DNA of 64,000 bases from Microglena sp. YARC (GCA_022414725.1 CM039464.1:48663598-48727597); one strand, 5' to 3'; positions 1-9,125 are shown, counted from the stretch's first letter. Notes: a model not told the origin generated them from the sequence alone. A program made the numbers and translations.

Positions 1-351
1 CACCAATCCTGAGAATAAAATCGGAACATGATCGGGTTGAGCATCGCTAAGAACTTGTATTACCATTTGCGCTCATTCTTATGTGTGTTTTAGGTGCATT
101 AGATAGATAGGATAACGCACGCACTCTATCACGACACATGCCGCATCATCCTCACACACGCGTCGCGGCGGCTGCTGTCGAGATGCTGCCTTACAGTATC
201 GCCCTGTGACTCGACACAGGTGCAGACTGATGCGAAGGTCGCCCTGTGACTGGACACAAGTGCCGCCGTGATGCGATAATTCCAATCACTGCGAGGTGGA
301 GGAGCACCTGAAGTTCATTGATAAAATAGAATCTGAGTTCAACGCTCGTGG

Positions 352-832
352 TTAGCTTGGTAGTTCAGAGAACTCGCGGACGAGGCGCATACGTGGGATC
401 GGAGATGCTTTTTCGAAATTGGGTTTGGATGAGTTGGATAGCGTTTTTACGCCTAATATGGTGGGCACGCCACGCTTGTTGGATCTTTCTAGCATATTTC
501 GAAAGTGTGACATTCTCAACGATATAATTTATGTGTAATTGTTTGTGGTATGTCTCGCTCGTTGCATATACACTTCTACACCGGTCAGATAGCCTTGCTG
601 GCACAATCCAGAAGCTCCTCATGTAATCATGTCTTCCTTCTCTTTGCTGAAGATGACGATGAGGTTGGATCTCATACGTGTCACAAATGAACCCGTCCAG
701 TATCATTAAACACGGTTTTGTGGATATCCAATTGGGGTCGATTGTGACTGCTCTCACAATATTGTGTTTACTCCAGAACTTCACGCAGGTGTCATCTAGG
801 TCTGAAAAGACAATATTCTCCCAGCCTTCCAT
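352..832 (-). CDS. Viral-like hypothetical protein with C-terminal IQ-type helix
   Basis: The frame opens at the ATG at 832 and runs about 155 aa. The N-terminal half (NIVFSDLDDT, then PHRH) matches no family I can name. The C-terminal third is basic and helical with two IQ-like stretches (ARKIQQAWRAHH and AIQLIQTQFRKS), a pattern seen in many giant-virus hypothetical proteins and calmodulin-binding helices. The frame stops at 365, but the adjacent frame continues with LVREFSELPS to a TAA at 352. That resembles the usual end of this kind of viral protein, so a one-base frameshift near 380 is likely. A transposon-end repeat (871-900) lies 38 bases upstream of the start. The function is unknown. 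Confidence 0.45.
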
Positions 833-870
833 CTATGAACATTTGTTAAATGGTCGAGTTGTTTGCTTAT

Positions 871-900
871 ACAGTCGGAGACACAAATTGTGGGACCTCT
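871..900 (-). repeat. Dispersed terminal repeat, type A
   Basis: The sequence begins TACAGTCGGAGACACAAATT and continues GTGGGAC. The same sequence occurs inverted at 21213-21254, and variants lie at 1649 and 16917. It begins with TA, as expected for Tc1/mariner-like ends with a TA target duplication. Read on the minus strand it sits just upstream of the IQ-helix gene. Confidence 0.6.
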
Positions 901-953
901 CAAATGTCCCTAGCTGTATGGATGGAATGAATGTCCACTTGCGGGATGATGAG

Positions 954-1619
954 TCAAGGCCAGCAACCACACGCAGGTGATGATGCCGTGATGCCCGACA
1001 CAAACCCTTCCACCTTGGCAACATTGACGCATCGGACCTGCTGATTGGTGATCCCTTGCACAAACCCTGCTCCGCATAGCACCATGCCCACCAACTCCAT
1101 GTGCAAGTTGAAGACCGCCCCCCCTGAAAAGCCGTTGTCAGCATACGCATCGGTGGTGAAGATGGCCGCCTGCTCCATGGATGTCACCATGCCCTTTGTG
1201 AAGTTAAGCTTGCTGCCTGACGAGAAGCCCAACAAGTAGACGGTGTCCCCCACATTTGGAGCGGTGTGCCTCACAGGTGGCAATGGGCAGGTGGCATCGA
1301 CCTTGATGACCGAAATGTCGGCACTGCGGTCCTCACCAAGAGTGATAACGTCTGACTGCCTGCCATCAGGGTAGCACGCCACAATTTGGTTGGTGCCAGC
1401 TGCTGATGTGACATGTGCTGCAGTCACTGCCAAACGTAGGCCATGCATCACGTAAAATGCGCTGCCCGCTGCATGCAAAGACCCATCAGCGTGCTTGTAC
1501 TTGAGGCACAACATGTACCGACACATCTTCTCGTTGATGTTCTTGTCGTTTGATTGCTTGGCCAAGGCGAGCTGGTAGGGTTCGAGCTCAGCGTCAATGC
1601 CAAATCGAAGGCGAGACAT
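954..1619 (-). CDS. Trypsin-like serine protease (S1/PA clan), copy 1
   Basis: This is a 221-aa protein with the PA-clan catalytic triad in order: His in TAAHV, Asp in ADISVIKVD, and Ser in NGFSGGAV. The substrate-side sequence after the Ser (ELVGMVLCG) fits the second beta-barrel. It has no obvious signal peptide, so it is more like a cytoplasmic HtrA/trypsin-type domain than a secreted trypsin. I chose the ATG at 1619 because the product then begins MSRLRFGID, matching MARLRINLD of the divergent paralogue at 1755. An upstream in-frame ATG exists at 1643. The two genes are head to head and separated by a 104-bp repeat element. The N-terminal segment KYKHADGSLHAAGSAFYV is the start of the protease fold. 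Confidence 0.8.
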   Translation of the reverse strand: MSRLRFGIDAELEPYQLALAKQSNDKNINEKMCRYMLCLKYKHADGSLHAAGSAFYVMHGLRLAVTAAHVTSAAGTNQIVACYPDGRQSDVITLGEDRSADISVIKVDATCPLPPVRHTAPNVGDTVYLLGFSSGSKLNFTKGMVTSMEQAAIFTTDAYADNGFSGGAVFNLHMELVGMVLCGAGFVQGITNQQVRCVNVAKVEGFVSGITASSPACGCWP

Positions 1620-1648
1620 GTTGTACTTGTTCCAATCATCCATAACAT

Positions 1649-1752
1649 ACAGTCAGAGACAGAATTTATTGGACCCCCCAACGTTGCCCAAACGCAACGA
1701 TCTGCCGGTCTGGATGATTAGGTGTGTCCCACTTTATTTGAGAACAACTGTA
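1649..1752. mobile_element. MITE-like element between divergent protease genes
   Basis: This 104-bp segment runs from TACAGTCAGAGACAGAATTT to TTTGAGAACAACTGTA. The two ends are imperfect inverted repeats of each other (TACAGT, a CTC/GAGAC core, then a GGGAC or GGACC block), and both begin or end in TA. It fills almost all of the space between the start codons of the two protease genes. The right end recurs at 2609-2634, 4099-4126 (inverted) and 18490 (inverted). Confidence 0.55.
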
Positions 1753-1754
1753 AC

Positions 1755-2408
1755 ATGGCCAGGTTGCGGATAAACTTGGATGCTGGTGTGGATGTCGGTG
1801 CTGCAGTGGTGATGATGCTCGACCAGGAAGTGTATGCCAAGGTGTCACCATTGGTAGTGAAGCTGCTTGGATTCAGACAGGACGGAAGCCTAGTTGGTCA
1901 GTTCAGCGGCTTCATGCATGGGGAAGTCATCGTGGCAGCAGGACACATGCAGGGGGTCTGCGGCAAGCCCCCAGGCAGTACATCACAGGCTGTGGCCTTC
2001 AAGGCAAGATACCCAACAGACGGCTTTGAGGAGGATTTGGAGGTCGTGGCCCCCTCACCTCCAGGCAATGTGCCTGACCTCATTCTGTTGAAGGGTTCCC
2101 GCTCTGCCACGAGCCTTTGGGCCACTGATCTTGAAATCATGGCGTCAGTGTACGCACTGGGGTACACAGGCACAGAGAACAAGCCCAGTTGCTCCAAGGG
2201 CTCACTATCCAGCACCATGCCTGGCGCAGTGGCCATCACTGCACACGCAGATGACGGGTTTTCAGGCGGACCAGTGGTCGACAAGCATGGCCGTCTGCTG
2301 GGGGTCGTGAAGGGCGCACTTGGCACCACAATCATGCGCATCGGCATCACCCCCAACTACGACCTTCACACCTACCTGCTTCAAGCAGGATATCCAGGCT
2401 TGATCTAA
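1755..2408 (+). CDS. Trypsin-like serine protease (S1/PA clan), copy 2
   Basis: This is a 217-aa protein with His in VAAGHM, Asp in VPDLILLKG, and Ser in DDGFSGGPVV followed by GRLLGVVKG, so the triad is complete. It is paralogous to the minus-strand gene at 954-1619. The catalytic motifs and N-terminus are shared while the middle has diverged strongly, so the duplication is old. The ATG at 1755 is chosen because the longer frame from 1722 would translate the upstream transposon-like end. A type C terminal repeat follows 12 bases after the stop. Substrate and cellular role cannot be told from the sequence. Confidence 0.8.
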   Translation: MARLRINLDAGVDVGAAVVMMLDQEVYAKVSPLVVKLLGFRQDGSLVGQFSGFMHGEVIVAAGHMQGVCGKPPGSTSQAVAFKARYPTDGFEEDLEVVAPSPPGNVPDLILLKGSRSATSLWATDLEIMASVYALGYTGTENKPSCSKGSLSSTMPGAVAITAHADDGFSGGPVVDKHGRLLGVVKGALGTTIMRIGITPNYDLHTYLLQAGYPGLI

Positions 2409-2420
2409 GCCCATTTTGCC

Positions 2421-2634
2421 ACAGTCAGCGGAACAGTAAAATGAAACATCCCAATAAACGGTATAAGGCTTGATAAGTTGAGTCAGTTACTGTATCGTGA
2501 AATTGTGGGACGCCCTACCGGTGTCACTCACTCACTCACTCACGCATGCCGCAGCCACACACACGCGTCGTGCAGCAGAAGCTGGTACAAAACAGATGAT
2601 TATAAGGCGTGTCCCACTTTATTTGAGAACAACT
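2421..2634. repeat. Composite of transposon-end repeats
   Basis: The segment begins with a type C end (ACAGTCAGCGGAACAG, then TAAAATGAAACATCC). A partial type A end is embedded near 2495-2530 (AAATTGTGGGACGCC with ACCGGTG), and it closes with the type B end GTGTCCCACTTTATTTGAG at 2609-2634. A short (CTCA)n run lies at about 2526. It looks like several small elements inserted into one another. Confidence 0.5.
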
Positions 2635-2639
2635 CACGC

Positions 2640-3020
2640 CTCACCGACTGAGCTACGCCGCATCATCAATGCTGGAGGGCCAGACCGCGATGCTGCAATA
2701 GATGCCCTTGTCCAATGTGCTGAGCGAGATACTGAGGCTGTGCGGGTGGCGCGGGCCGCTGTTGAAGCTGCGGTCGCCCTGCTGCGAAACAACAACAGGT
2801 GGGATCTGATTAGTATTCTCCAAAGTCAATTGAATATCCTGCACAATGTAAGCACAAAAAGCACTTGCATGCAGGTGGCCCATCAACTCAACGGACAAAT
2901 CGGTTCTCAAAAATGCCCTGCAAGTGCTTCTCAACAAGGAGGAGCGGGATACAGTGGCCACCATATCGGCTTGGTCTCAGGTGGAGTGGGGGGTGGGAAG
3001 GTGGGGCTGACCCGTTGCTT
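2640..3020 (+). pseudogene. Helical hypothetical protein fragment
   Basis: One open frame reads from the type B repeat (ELRRIINAGGPDRDAAI through NRWDLISILQSQ). It is rich in Ala, Arg and Leu and looks like a genuine helical-repeat protein. Near 2870 the coding signal passes to another frame (KSVLKNALQVLLNKEE, then RDTVATISAWSQVEW) and ends at a TGA. No ATG lies at a sensible position, so the 5' end was probably replaced by the transposon-end cluster. I do not recognise the family; the Asp-Arg-Asp-Ala spacing is faintly like ankyrin or HEAT helices. Confidence 0.35.
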
Positions 3021-3456
3021 CATGGAATTGTAAAGCAGGATGCCGGTTAAGTTACACTCAGACCGGTCAATAATGTTACAGTATAGATAAACCCTGTGAC
3101 GATGTCTGCTGTGTGATTCTGATCAATAAGATTGAGAACACCAGGAACCAGACCGAGAACACCCACAGTAAGTGAGAGAAGAAACATGACGATTTTGTTG
3201 ACAGGAACACCAACAACATTTCTCCATGTTTGAAATATACAAACAAGCTGATCTAAACCAGCTGATCAGTCGCACCTCCCCTCCATGCAGATTTCTGCCA
3301 TGTTTTGGGGTGCTGCAACCGAGTCCCTAAAAATCCTCTTGTTGTATGTGTTTATCTACAAATACACATTGCGATCCTACGAAGACTTCGTTGCCAACGG
3401 CTCTATCTTTGCGGAGGCTTCGTACCCCGAAGGTGCTGCTCTGGATCAGACATGAC

Positions 3457-3663
3457 CTACTTAGAGGCAAGATAGAGGCCAGGGGAGATGATTTGCTGCA
3501 GCTTGACCAGTTTTTTGTTTGCAGCATTAACCTCTCTGCGCAACTGAGCAATCTGCTCATTCTTCTCCAGAACCTGAGTCTTGAGTTCGGCATTCTCATC
3601 ACGGAGGTCAAAGTATTCATTCTGCCAAAGCGCAATTTGCTGGTCGTCTTGGGAAGTCATCAT
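3457..3663 (-). CDS. Coiled-coil protein or exon
   Basis: This 68-aa frame is dominated by a heptad coiled coil (ALWQNEYFDLRDENAELK, then LEKNEQIAQLRREVN) and ends GLYLASK. Just upstream on the minus strand is a pyrimidine-rich tract ending TTGTTGTGCAG, which looks like a 3' splice site. The frame may therefore be the last exon of a gene that starts in the 3837-4067 frame. It lies inside the inverted-repeat element and has no recognised family. Confidence 0.4.
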   Translation of the reverse strand: MMTSQDDQQIALWQNEYFDLRDENAELKTQVLEKNEQIAQLRREVNAANKKLVKLQQIISPGLYLASK

Positions 3664-3836
3664 CGTTGCTGCACAACAACAAAAGAAAGCATGATTGAAA
3701 AACGCATTGAGTTGACAATAAAAACAATTTCAACAAATCCTTGTTCGTCTCAAAAAGTTTGCTTACAAATTCACGTCGTTTTCGATTTACACCAAAGCGT
3801 TTCCACATGTGTGCATGCCGTTTATTTTCACAGAGT

Positions 3837-4067
3837 TCATGGATTTTGCAAGATAAATTTGATGCGCCCCAACGGAAGACTTAGCTTTGCTGTCATGTCG
3901 ATTCTGGGGTCTTGGGCTGCATTGAAGTCCATCATGATTTGAATTTGTGACGTGACAGTATTGATGAGCTCCTCGACATCTGATGCAGGCAACACTTTGT
4001 AAGCTTGCTTTCCCCATTCTCGTGCCTGGTTTTCTGCATCTTTGTTAAACTCGGGCCGAATAATCAC
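3837..4067 (-). CDS. Small helical hypothetical protein or upstream exon
   Basis: The frame (IIRPEFNKDAENQAREW, then VEELINTVTSQIQIMMDF) has natural protein composition, but its first codon is not an ATG. It may be continuous with an upstream exon, since the type B end at 4099-4126 and a short ATG frame precede it. It lies in the inverted-repeat element, in line with the coiled-coil frame at 3457-3663, and could be spliced to it. I do not recognise it. Confidence 0.3.
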   Translation of the reverse strand: MIIRPEFNKDAENQAREWGKQAYKVLPASDVEELINTVTSQIQIMMDFNAAQDPRIDMTAKLSLPLGRIKFILQNP

Positions 4068-4098
4068 AGCCGGTACTTAGATCCATGTGATTCCTCAT

Positions 4099-4126
4099 TA
4101 CAGTTGTTCTCAAATAATTTTGTGAC
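4099..4126 (-). repeat. Terminal repeat, type B (inverted copy)
   Basis: TACAGTTGTTCTCAAATAAT is the inverse of the right end of the element at 1649-1752 and of 2609-2634. On the minus strand its terminal CTGTA is followed at once by an ATG. Confidence 0.6.
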
Positions 4127-4239
4127 TGCAGAGCGCGTGCGTGCTGACGCTGTTCAGCGAGCGTACCAAACGCTACTGGCTCAGAGAGCGTCATTACACT
4201 CAGATTCTTCTTCTTCAACTCGTCATTGACCCCCTCAGC

Positions 4240-4345
4240 AATAGGATCCCTCTGCACCGCTCCGCGGTGCCGCCCTCTAAAAAAAACAATAGGGTGTCAA
4301 GCAGAAAATAGGTGTGGCCGTACTCAGAGACGTTTAATTTAAGTG
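4240..4345. repeat. GC-palindrome repeat plus terminal repeat
   Basis: The sequence CACCGCTCCGCGGTG is a small palindrome followed by AGGGTGTCAAGCAGAAAA. The same combination is found at 60150-60235 and inverted at 63281-63355. From 4300 the sequence GGCCGTACTCAGAGACGT is the inverse of the interior of the 18490-18630 element. Confidence 0.5.
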
Positions 4346-4857
4346 TTTGTACGGCAGAGGGAGACGGTGCTGAGCTTGTAGTTAACGGTGAGCACCGCAC
4401 ACATCATGGTGAGGAAATCAGCCCCGAGCACAGGGATGTCAGGGTGGTTGCCATCCCGAGCACACAGGTGCACGTGGCAGTGGACGCCATTGATGGTTGC
4501 GCGCGTTGCACGTGGTGGAACTGTGTCTGCGCTCAACGCGCTGAACGCGGCAGGGCTGAGCTCACACGAGGGGGCCCCTGTGTCCACCAGATAGAAGACG
4601 TTTATGCAAGGCGAATTCCAGCGCAACTGGGTGGGTAGGCACACAAGCGGGCGCTTACATGGGCCGTACAGCACGCCATGCACAGGCCATTCCCCACCAA
4701 CCACCAAAGGAACTGATTTAGACAGGTACTCGACCTCAAGCAAGCCCGATGCCTCCTCCCGCAGGTTGATCTCCTTGAGGTCTTGAAGCTCTGGCGCCTT
4801 GGGGGACGAGGGAGGGCTCCGCACGTGTACGATGTCGTAGGGGCCAGCACTAAACAT
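4339..4857 (-). CDS. Retropepsin-like aspartic protease domain protein
   Basis: This is a 172-aa product. The N-terminal part holds a beta-rich segment (PLVVGGEWPVHGVLYG), then NVFYLVDTGAPSCELS, carrying the DTGA catalytic motif. Near the C-terminus is IPVLGADFLTMM, equivalent to the ILG.DFL segment after the flap in retropepsins and Ddi1-like proteases. With one D-T-G per chain it would have to work as a dimer. The ATG at 4857 (MFSAGPYDIVHV) is chosen because the longer frame runs into a terminal repeat at 4873-4903. No reverse transcriptase or integrase is attached, so this is either a domesticated protease or element cargo. It lies within the 3051-5124 element. Confidence 0.6.
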   Translation of the reverse strand: MFSAGPYDIVHVRSPPSSPKAPELQDLKEINLREEASGLLEVEYLSKSVPLVVGGEWPVHGVLYGPCKRPLVCLPTQLRWNSPCINVFYLVDTGAPSCELSPAAFSALSADTVPPRATRATINGVHCHVHLCARDGNHPDIPVLGADFLTMMCAVLTVNYKLSTVSLCRTNT

Positions 4858-4872
4858 CTTTCTTGTAATATC

Positions 4873-5037
4873 TACAGTCAATGGAATACTAAAATGAAAC
4901 ATACACTTCAAAATGAATTCCCTTAATACCTTTTGCTGTAGGCGCTACAACCGATACAAACGCTACACTTTTTTTTATTATAAAACTTATAATGCATTCT
5001 CGAGCTGCAGTCGGCGGAACAGTAAAATGAAACATAC
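4873..5037. repeat. Two type C terminal repeats
   Basis: ACAGTCAATGGAATACTAAA at 4873-4903 and GCAGTCGGCGGAACAGTAAA at 5007-5037 both continue with ATGAAACATAC. They are same-orientation copies of the type C end found at 2421, 61041 and (inverted) 18603. The first lies 15 bases upstream of the aspartic-protease start on the minus strand. Confidence 0.6.
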
Positions 5038-5347
5038 ATCAAATCGACCGTCAGTCCAAGTTGTACATTGAGAATTGGAATTGATTCAATATGCTGTAAC
5101 ATTATTGACCGGTCTGAGTGTAACTGCGAAGAGAGGTGATATCAAGGATTTCCATGAAGAGGTATTGCGACATGGGATTCTACCATTACATGTTCTGAGA
5201 CATCATATCAACAAAATGTGCATAAAATAAAAGAAGCTTGAGGAAATGAATAAGCAGTTTGGGTAAAAATCTCAAATCATCTCAAATCATCTCAAATCTC
5301 AAATCATGCATGGCATGCAAAACGGAGGTGAACAGAACAGAAAATAT

Positions 5348-6553
5348 TCATTCGTTAAAAAGCGAGGAGCTCATCATCCACACATTGACGGCATCCGCAT
5401 GCTTCATCACGAATGAACGCCAGGTGCCGCTGCACAGAAACTCAGAGAACTCGACCAGGTCCAGAAGTTCGTCCACCGGCTCCCAGGTGTCGTACGCGGC
5501 AGTGTACCCCTTCCATCGCACCTGCGCACAACATAAAAAAACAAATAGGCTCAGACACGAAAATGAAAATTGCGGAACACCAATCACCAATCTGCAGCAA
5601 ACATCTAACAGTTGAATGTGTGGGGGGGGGATCTTCCTGTCTTGCACATGCATACAGTCAGTCAGTCAATGAATGAATGAAGACCTACTAGGAACATGGG
5701 GATGTTCAAGTAGCGAGGGTTCACAAATTTTGAACCAGCACAATCATTTCCGAAGACCATCTTGACGTCGACAATGCTGTCAATCGAAAAGCGCGTGTCC
5801 TCCATGAACGTGTTGATGTGTCGGCCTTTGCACGATCGCCGAAGAATATCCACCTGCAGTTAAAAATAAAGTGCGACGATTAGCAGCAAGGTAAGGGCGA
5901 CGATTAAAAGCAAGGTAAGGGCGACGATTAGCAGCAAGGTAAGGGCGACGATTAGCAGGAAGGTAAGTGCGACGATTAGCAGCAAGGTAAGTGCGACGAT
6001 TAGCAGCAAGGTAAGTGCGACGATTAGCAGCAAGGTAAGTGCGATGATTAGCAGCAAGGTAAGTGCGACGATTAGCAGCAAGGTAAGGGCGACGATTAGC
6101 AGCAAGGTAAGGGCGACGATTAACAGCAAGGTAAGGGCGACGATTAGCAGCAAGGTAAGGGCGACGATTAGCAGCAAGGTAAGGGCGACGATTAGCAGCA
6201 AGGGAAGACAACGCAGACTAATGGTACTCACTTCCAATGCCAGCGAAGATTGACGCGATGACATAGTAATCCCCACGGGGCGAGGGATGATAGGCTCCAT
6301 CTTCATGGCCACAGGGGAGGTATTAGTAGCAAAGGCTCCCGATGGGGACCCGTATTGGTTAACTGGCACGGAGGAGTCCTCGTCATCTGAAGACGACAAG
6401 AATGACAGGTCGATCACTTCAGGGACGATCTGCGCTAGCAAGAAAATCACTTCAGGGACGATCTGCGCTAGCAAGAAAATCCAGTGAAATCCAGTGAAAT
6501 CAGTTGGGAAAACACTGGACACGCACACTCACTACCGGCATAGAAGAATCCAT
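5348..6553 (-). CDS. Spliced chromodomain protein with SUMO-interaction-like motif
   Basis: Four exons join without breaking frame: 6553-6533, 6429-6232, 5853-5689 and 5521-5348. All introns are GT-AG and phase 0, with donors GTGAGT, GTGAGT and GTAGGT. The predicted product is about 185 aa. Exon 2 starts with an acidic segment (EVIDLSFLSSSDDEDSS) that fits a SUMO-interaction motif. Exons 3-4 form a chromodomain across the last intron: basic start ILRRSCKGRH, aromatic and hydrophobic strands, then VRWKGYTAAYDTWEP, the hallmark W-K-G-Y...T-W-E-P core that cages methyl-lysine. A chromodomain protein of this kind would bind histone marks in the nucleus. The acceptor before exon 2 lies in a 33-bp tandem duplication, so two AG sites are available. 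Assignment to a chromovirus integrase tail is less likely because no integrase is near. Confidence 0.65.
5866..6206. repeat. 24-bp tandem array inside an intron
   Basis: About 14 copies of a 24-bp unit (GCGACGATTAGCAGCAAGGT plus AAGG) fill the first long intron of the chromodomain gene. On the gene's strand each unit carries TGCTAAT, a branch-point-like motif. On the opposite strand each carries AAGGTAAG, a 5' splice-site-like motif. The array has no interspersed unique spacers, so it is not a CRISPR. Confidence 0.85.
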
Positions 6554-6559
6554 CTTCGA

Positions 6560-8080
6560 AGCAGAGGAGGACGAAAACTCGCAGAATATCGAACGAATGA
6601 GGAAGTGTTCAAGAAGAGGTGCTGATTTTATAGGGAAAATGCCAGAAACACCAGCCGTCAGTCCTTCCGAATTACCCCATCGTCCGTCCGTCAGTATTTC
6701 TGAAGTATTAGTATGTAGGAAGTTCCGGAACGACTCGCCAGATCCTGCCAGCAATTAATTTCCGACATGCACCCGCCGACAGCACCCTCCGACATGCACC
6801 CGCCGCCACTGCATGGCATGGGATTTGCGGTCATTTTGCTTGATTTGTAGCAAAAGGAAGTAAAAAGATGCTGACAGCCAATCTCGACCCAGGGATCTTC
6901 GATGAGAGGGAGAATCGGAAGCCAATGTGCCAATCCGAACTCCGTCAGGCTATCATCAACAGGCTTCACATGCGCTAATTACGGCAAGTACCGCACTCGT
7001 CGGTCTACCACCTACTTCGAGCCCCACTGCCGAAAGACAGCGGATGGTTTCTCGACTCCCGTAAATTCCAGCGTGGCACCTCCATACCTGACAGCACAGC
7101 ACATTTGCACTCCGTGACCCCGTAAATTCCAGCGTGGCGCCACGTAAAACGAACTCAACGACTGTACCCACCAAGGTTTACCACCAAGTGGCGTCGCGCA
7201 AGTGCCGGATGTACACTGACTGTACTGCTCAATCGAATCTCAGATCTCTCCCTATCTCCTCCTGAATTCCATTGAGAGTGAGTCAAATCATCTCGAATTG
7301 CTATCAGACGGAACTCGCTATGAAGAGGAATCACGAGGTGCGTACCACCTGTATGCGCGTACCACCACCTGTTAGCCACCTTTTTTCGAACGCAAGTCAT
7401 TTTTTCGTCCCATGCAGGTTATCGAATCTGACACAGCCAGCGTCGGTAGTGGCTTGGATGGAAGGATTGGACAGCCTGGAATGATTGAAAGGAGTGTGGC
7501 GCCTAGTATGCGTGTAACCTGGCTCTCCAGACGCCAGAATGTCATCCTTAATAGACGCGCAGTCGTTGCTGCCGATGCCATTGAGAACCCCGATGCTGCC
7601 ACTAGAGTCACAGCCATTGCTGCAGCTAATATCCGCAATGTTATTGCCGGTGCCACTGCTTGTGTTGCTCGTGCCACCGCTGCTGCTGCTGCTGTGGATG
7701 TTGACAGACCATGATGTTGACAATTTGAAATTTGAGAATGGGACACCTTGTTTTTTGAGGATTATGAAAGTTGACCAATTCAAGCTTTGTAACAAAGTCG
7801 ACATTGTTCATCTCCACATGCCACACGGCGGCTTTTGCATCCACGGTGTTGTCAATCCTCCTCTTCCATTCTCAAACATGCCACAGCGGCTTTCGCATCC
7901 TCGGTGTTGGCCATTCTCCTCCACACTCCACACGGAGGCTTCACGTCCATCAGACCCCCCACACACAACAGTGACGGAAAGCGAGAACATGAGAATGAAG
8001 ATTGCAGGAGAAATAATGGATTTCAGGAAAGCTACAAATGTAAACGTTTACGCATCATGAAAAAAAAAAATCTAACTAAT
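6560..8080. other. Stretch without a confident gene
   Basis: Several short frames overlap on both strands, and none has convincing start, end and composition. A direct repeat (CCCGTAAATTCCAGCGTGGC) occurs at about 7061 and 7120. At 7800-7960 a 40-50-bp motif (CACATGCCACACGGCGGC and variants) is repeated three times. The minus frame ending near 7740 (MNNVDFVTKLELVNF) is the most protein-like, and the region may contain a decayed viral gene. Confidence 0.3.
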
Positions 8081-8084
8081 CTGA

Positions 8085-8657
8085 TCACACCACGATATTG
8101 AAGTGGGCAATCAACATGGAAACATCCCGTTCTAGCTTCATCAACAACTCATTTTTCTGAGCCATAAGTTCCCTAGTCTTCTCGAGAGAGACCTCGAGCT
8201 CTGGGTCATGTTTCTCTGAAAATCCGTCATCCAGACTGATCTTATCATGATGAGAAGGAGGAGGGGGGGACTGATCCAATCCGAAATCCATGGATTCCAG
8301 ATTGTCAACCCTCGCCATCTTGCACCGATGAGTCTCAGTCTCAGAGACCTCATCAGAAGCATCGGCTTCAAGGGGCACAACGGGATCATGGATCCCTGTG
8401 CCCTCATCGGCAACAGCGTATTCAGGGGTCTCAAGGACCTCATCGGCAGCAGCAGTGTCATCCATAGGGATCTCATCAGCAACGGTATCATTACAGATTG
8501 CATTAGAAGTCGCCTCAGCAGTTGCATCATCAGATGCCTTAGCAGCTGCCTTAGCAGCCGCCTTAGCTTTCTTAGTGTCTTTCTTAGTGAGGGTCTTAGC
8601 AACCATTCCGCTAGCGACAGTCTCATGCACATTCTTCATTGATCTAGTCAAAGTCAT
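8085..8657 (-). CDS. Acidic coiled-coil protein with Lys/Ala-rich N-terminus
   Basis: This is 190 aa from the ATG at 8657. The order is a basic Ala/Lys tract (TKKAKAAAKAAAKA) like a histone-tail or H1-type segment, a long acidic and disordered middle (DEIPMDDTAAADEVLE), then a C-terminal coiled coil (LEVSLEKTRELMAQ, ELLMKLERDV). The frame is intact and its composition is consistent throughout. It lies tail-away from the plus-strand membrane protein at 8753. I recognise no family; a virion-core or DNA-associated role is only a guess from the basic tract. Confidence 0.6.
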   Translation of the reverse strand: MTLTRSMKNVHETVASGMVAKTLTKKDTKKAKAAAKAAAKASDDATAEATSNAICNDTVADEIPMDDTAAADEVLETPEYAVADEGTGIHDPVVPLEADASDEVSETETHRCKMARVDNLESMDFGLDQSPPPPSHHDKISLDDGFSEKHDPELEVSLEKTRELMAQKNELLMKLERDVSMLIAHFNIVV

Positions 8658-8752
8658 TGTCAGATGTTTGGTATTAATGGGAATAACGTTGGGTGTAATT
8701 TAATTGTTGTACTATCTAATCTAAAAAAAGCTTTCAATTTTTTTAATGCCAG

Positions 8753-9073
8753 ATGCTGCAAACAATGACAAGGAGTGATAATAATAATAACAACCTCGCA
8801 TCTAATGGATACATGAAGGACGCTTTAGCGGTTGTCGCGTTTCTTATCTTATTGGTTGTGGTCGTTGGCAGACATCGCTCATGGTGGTGTTCGCCCACAC
8901 AGAGAAACTTGGTCATCCTCGTGCTCGTCGTTCGCGGAGCCATAGACCTTCTCTTCACACTGAACCCAGAGTGGCACAACCGAGTGCTCACGGGGGCCGA
9001 CTCACCAAGCGCGTGCATCTGTATCCAGGCCGCATCGATGATAGCAGGTATAGTGTACGCCGTAGTAAGCTGA
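8753..9073 (+). CDS. Small three-helix membrane protein
   Basis: This is 106 aa with a short Asn-rich N-terminus and three hydrophobic segments: DALAVVAFLILLVVVVG, NLVILVLVVRGAIDLLF and ACICIQAASMIAGIVYAVV. The design resembles the small membrane proteins at 51877 and 21382 and is typical of giant-virus inner-membrane proteins. No domain family is recognisable. It is divergent from the coiled-coil gene at 8085-8657. Confidence 0.6.
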   Translation: MLQTMTRSDNNNNNLASNGYMKDALAVVAFLILLVVVVGRHRSWWCSPTQRNLVILVLVVRGAIDLLFTLNPEWHNRVLTGADSPSACICIQAASMIAGIVYAVVS

Positions 9074-9125
9074 GTGAGAATCTCATAAAAAAACTAAAAA
9101 AAACGAACTACAACCGACATCTAAT

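Larger units (their letters stand above)
3051..5124. mobile_element. DNA element with perfect 31-bp terminal inverted repeats
   Basis: Positions 3051-3081 (starting GTTACACTCAGACCGGTC) and 5094-5124 are exact inverted copies over 31 bases, defining a 2,074-bp unit. I see no target duplication directly outside, but a TA lies at positions 3-4 of each end. No transposase is visible inside, so the element is non-autonomous or has captured its cargo. The cargo is a coiled-coil protein, a small helical protein and an aspartic-protease-like gene. A diverged single end lies at 61350-61378. Confidence 0.75.

Noticed and set aside
5866..6206. CRISPR-like array
   Set aside because: The 24-bp units are contiguous without unique spacers and lie inside a spliced intron.
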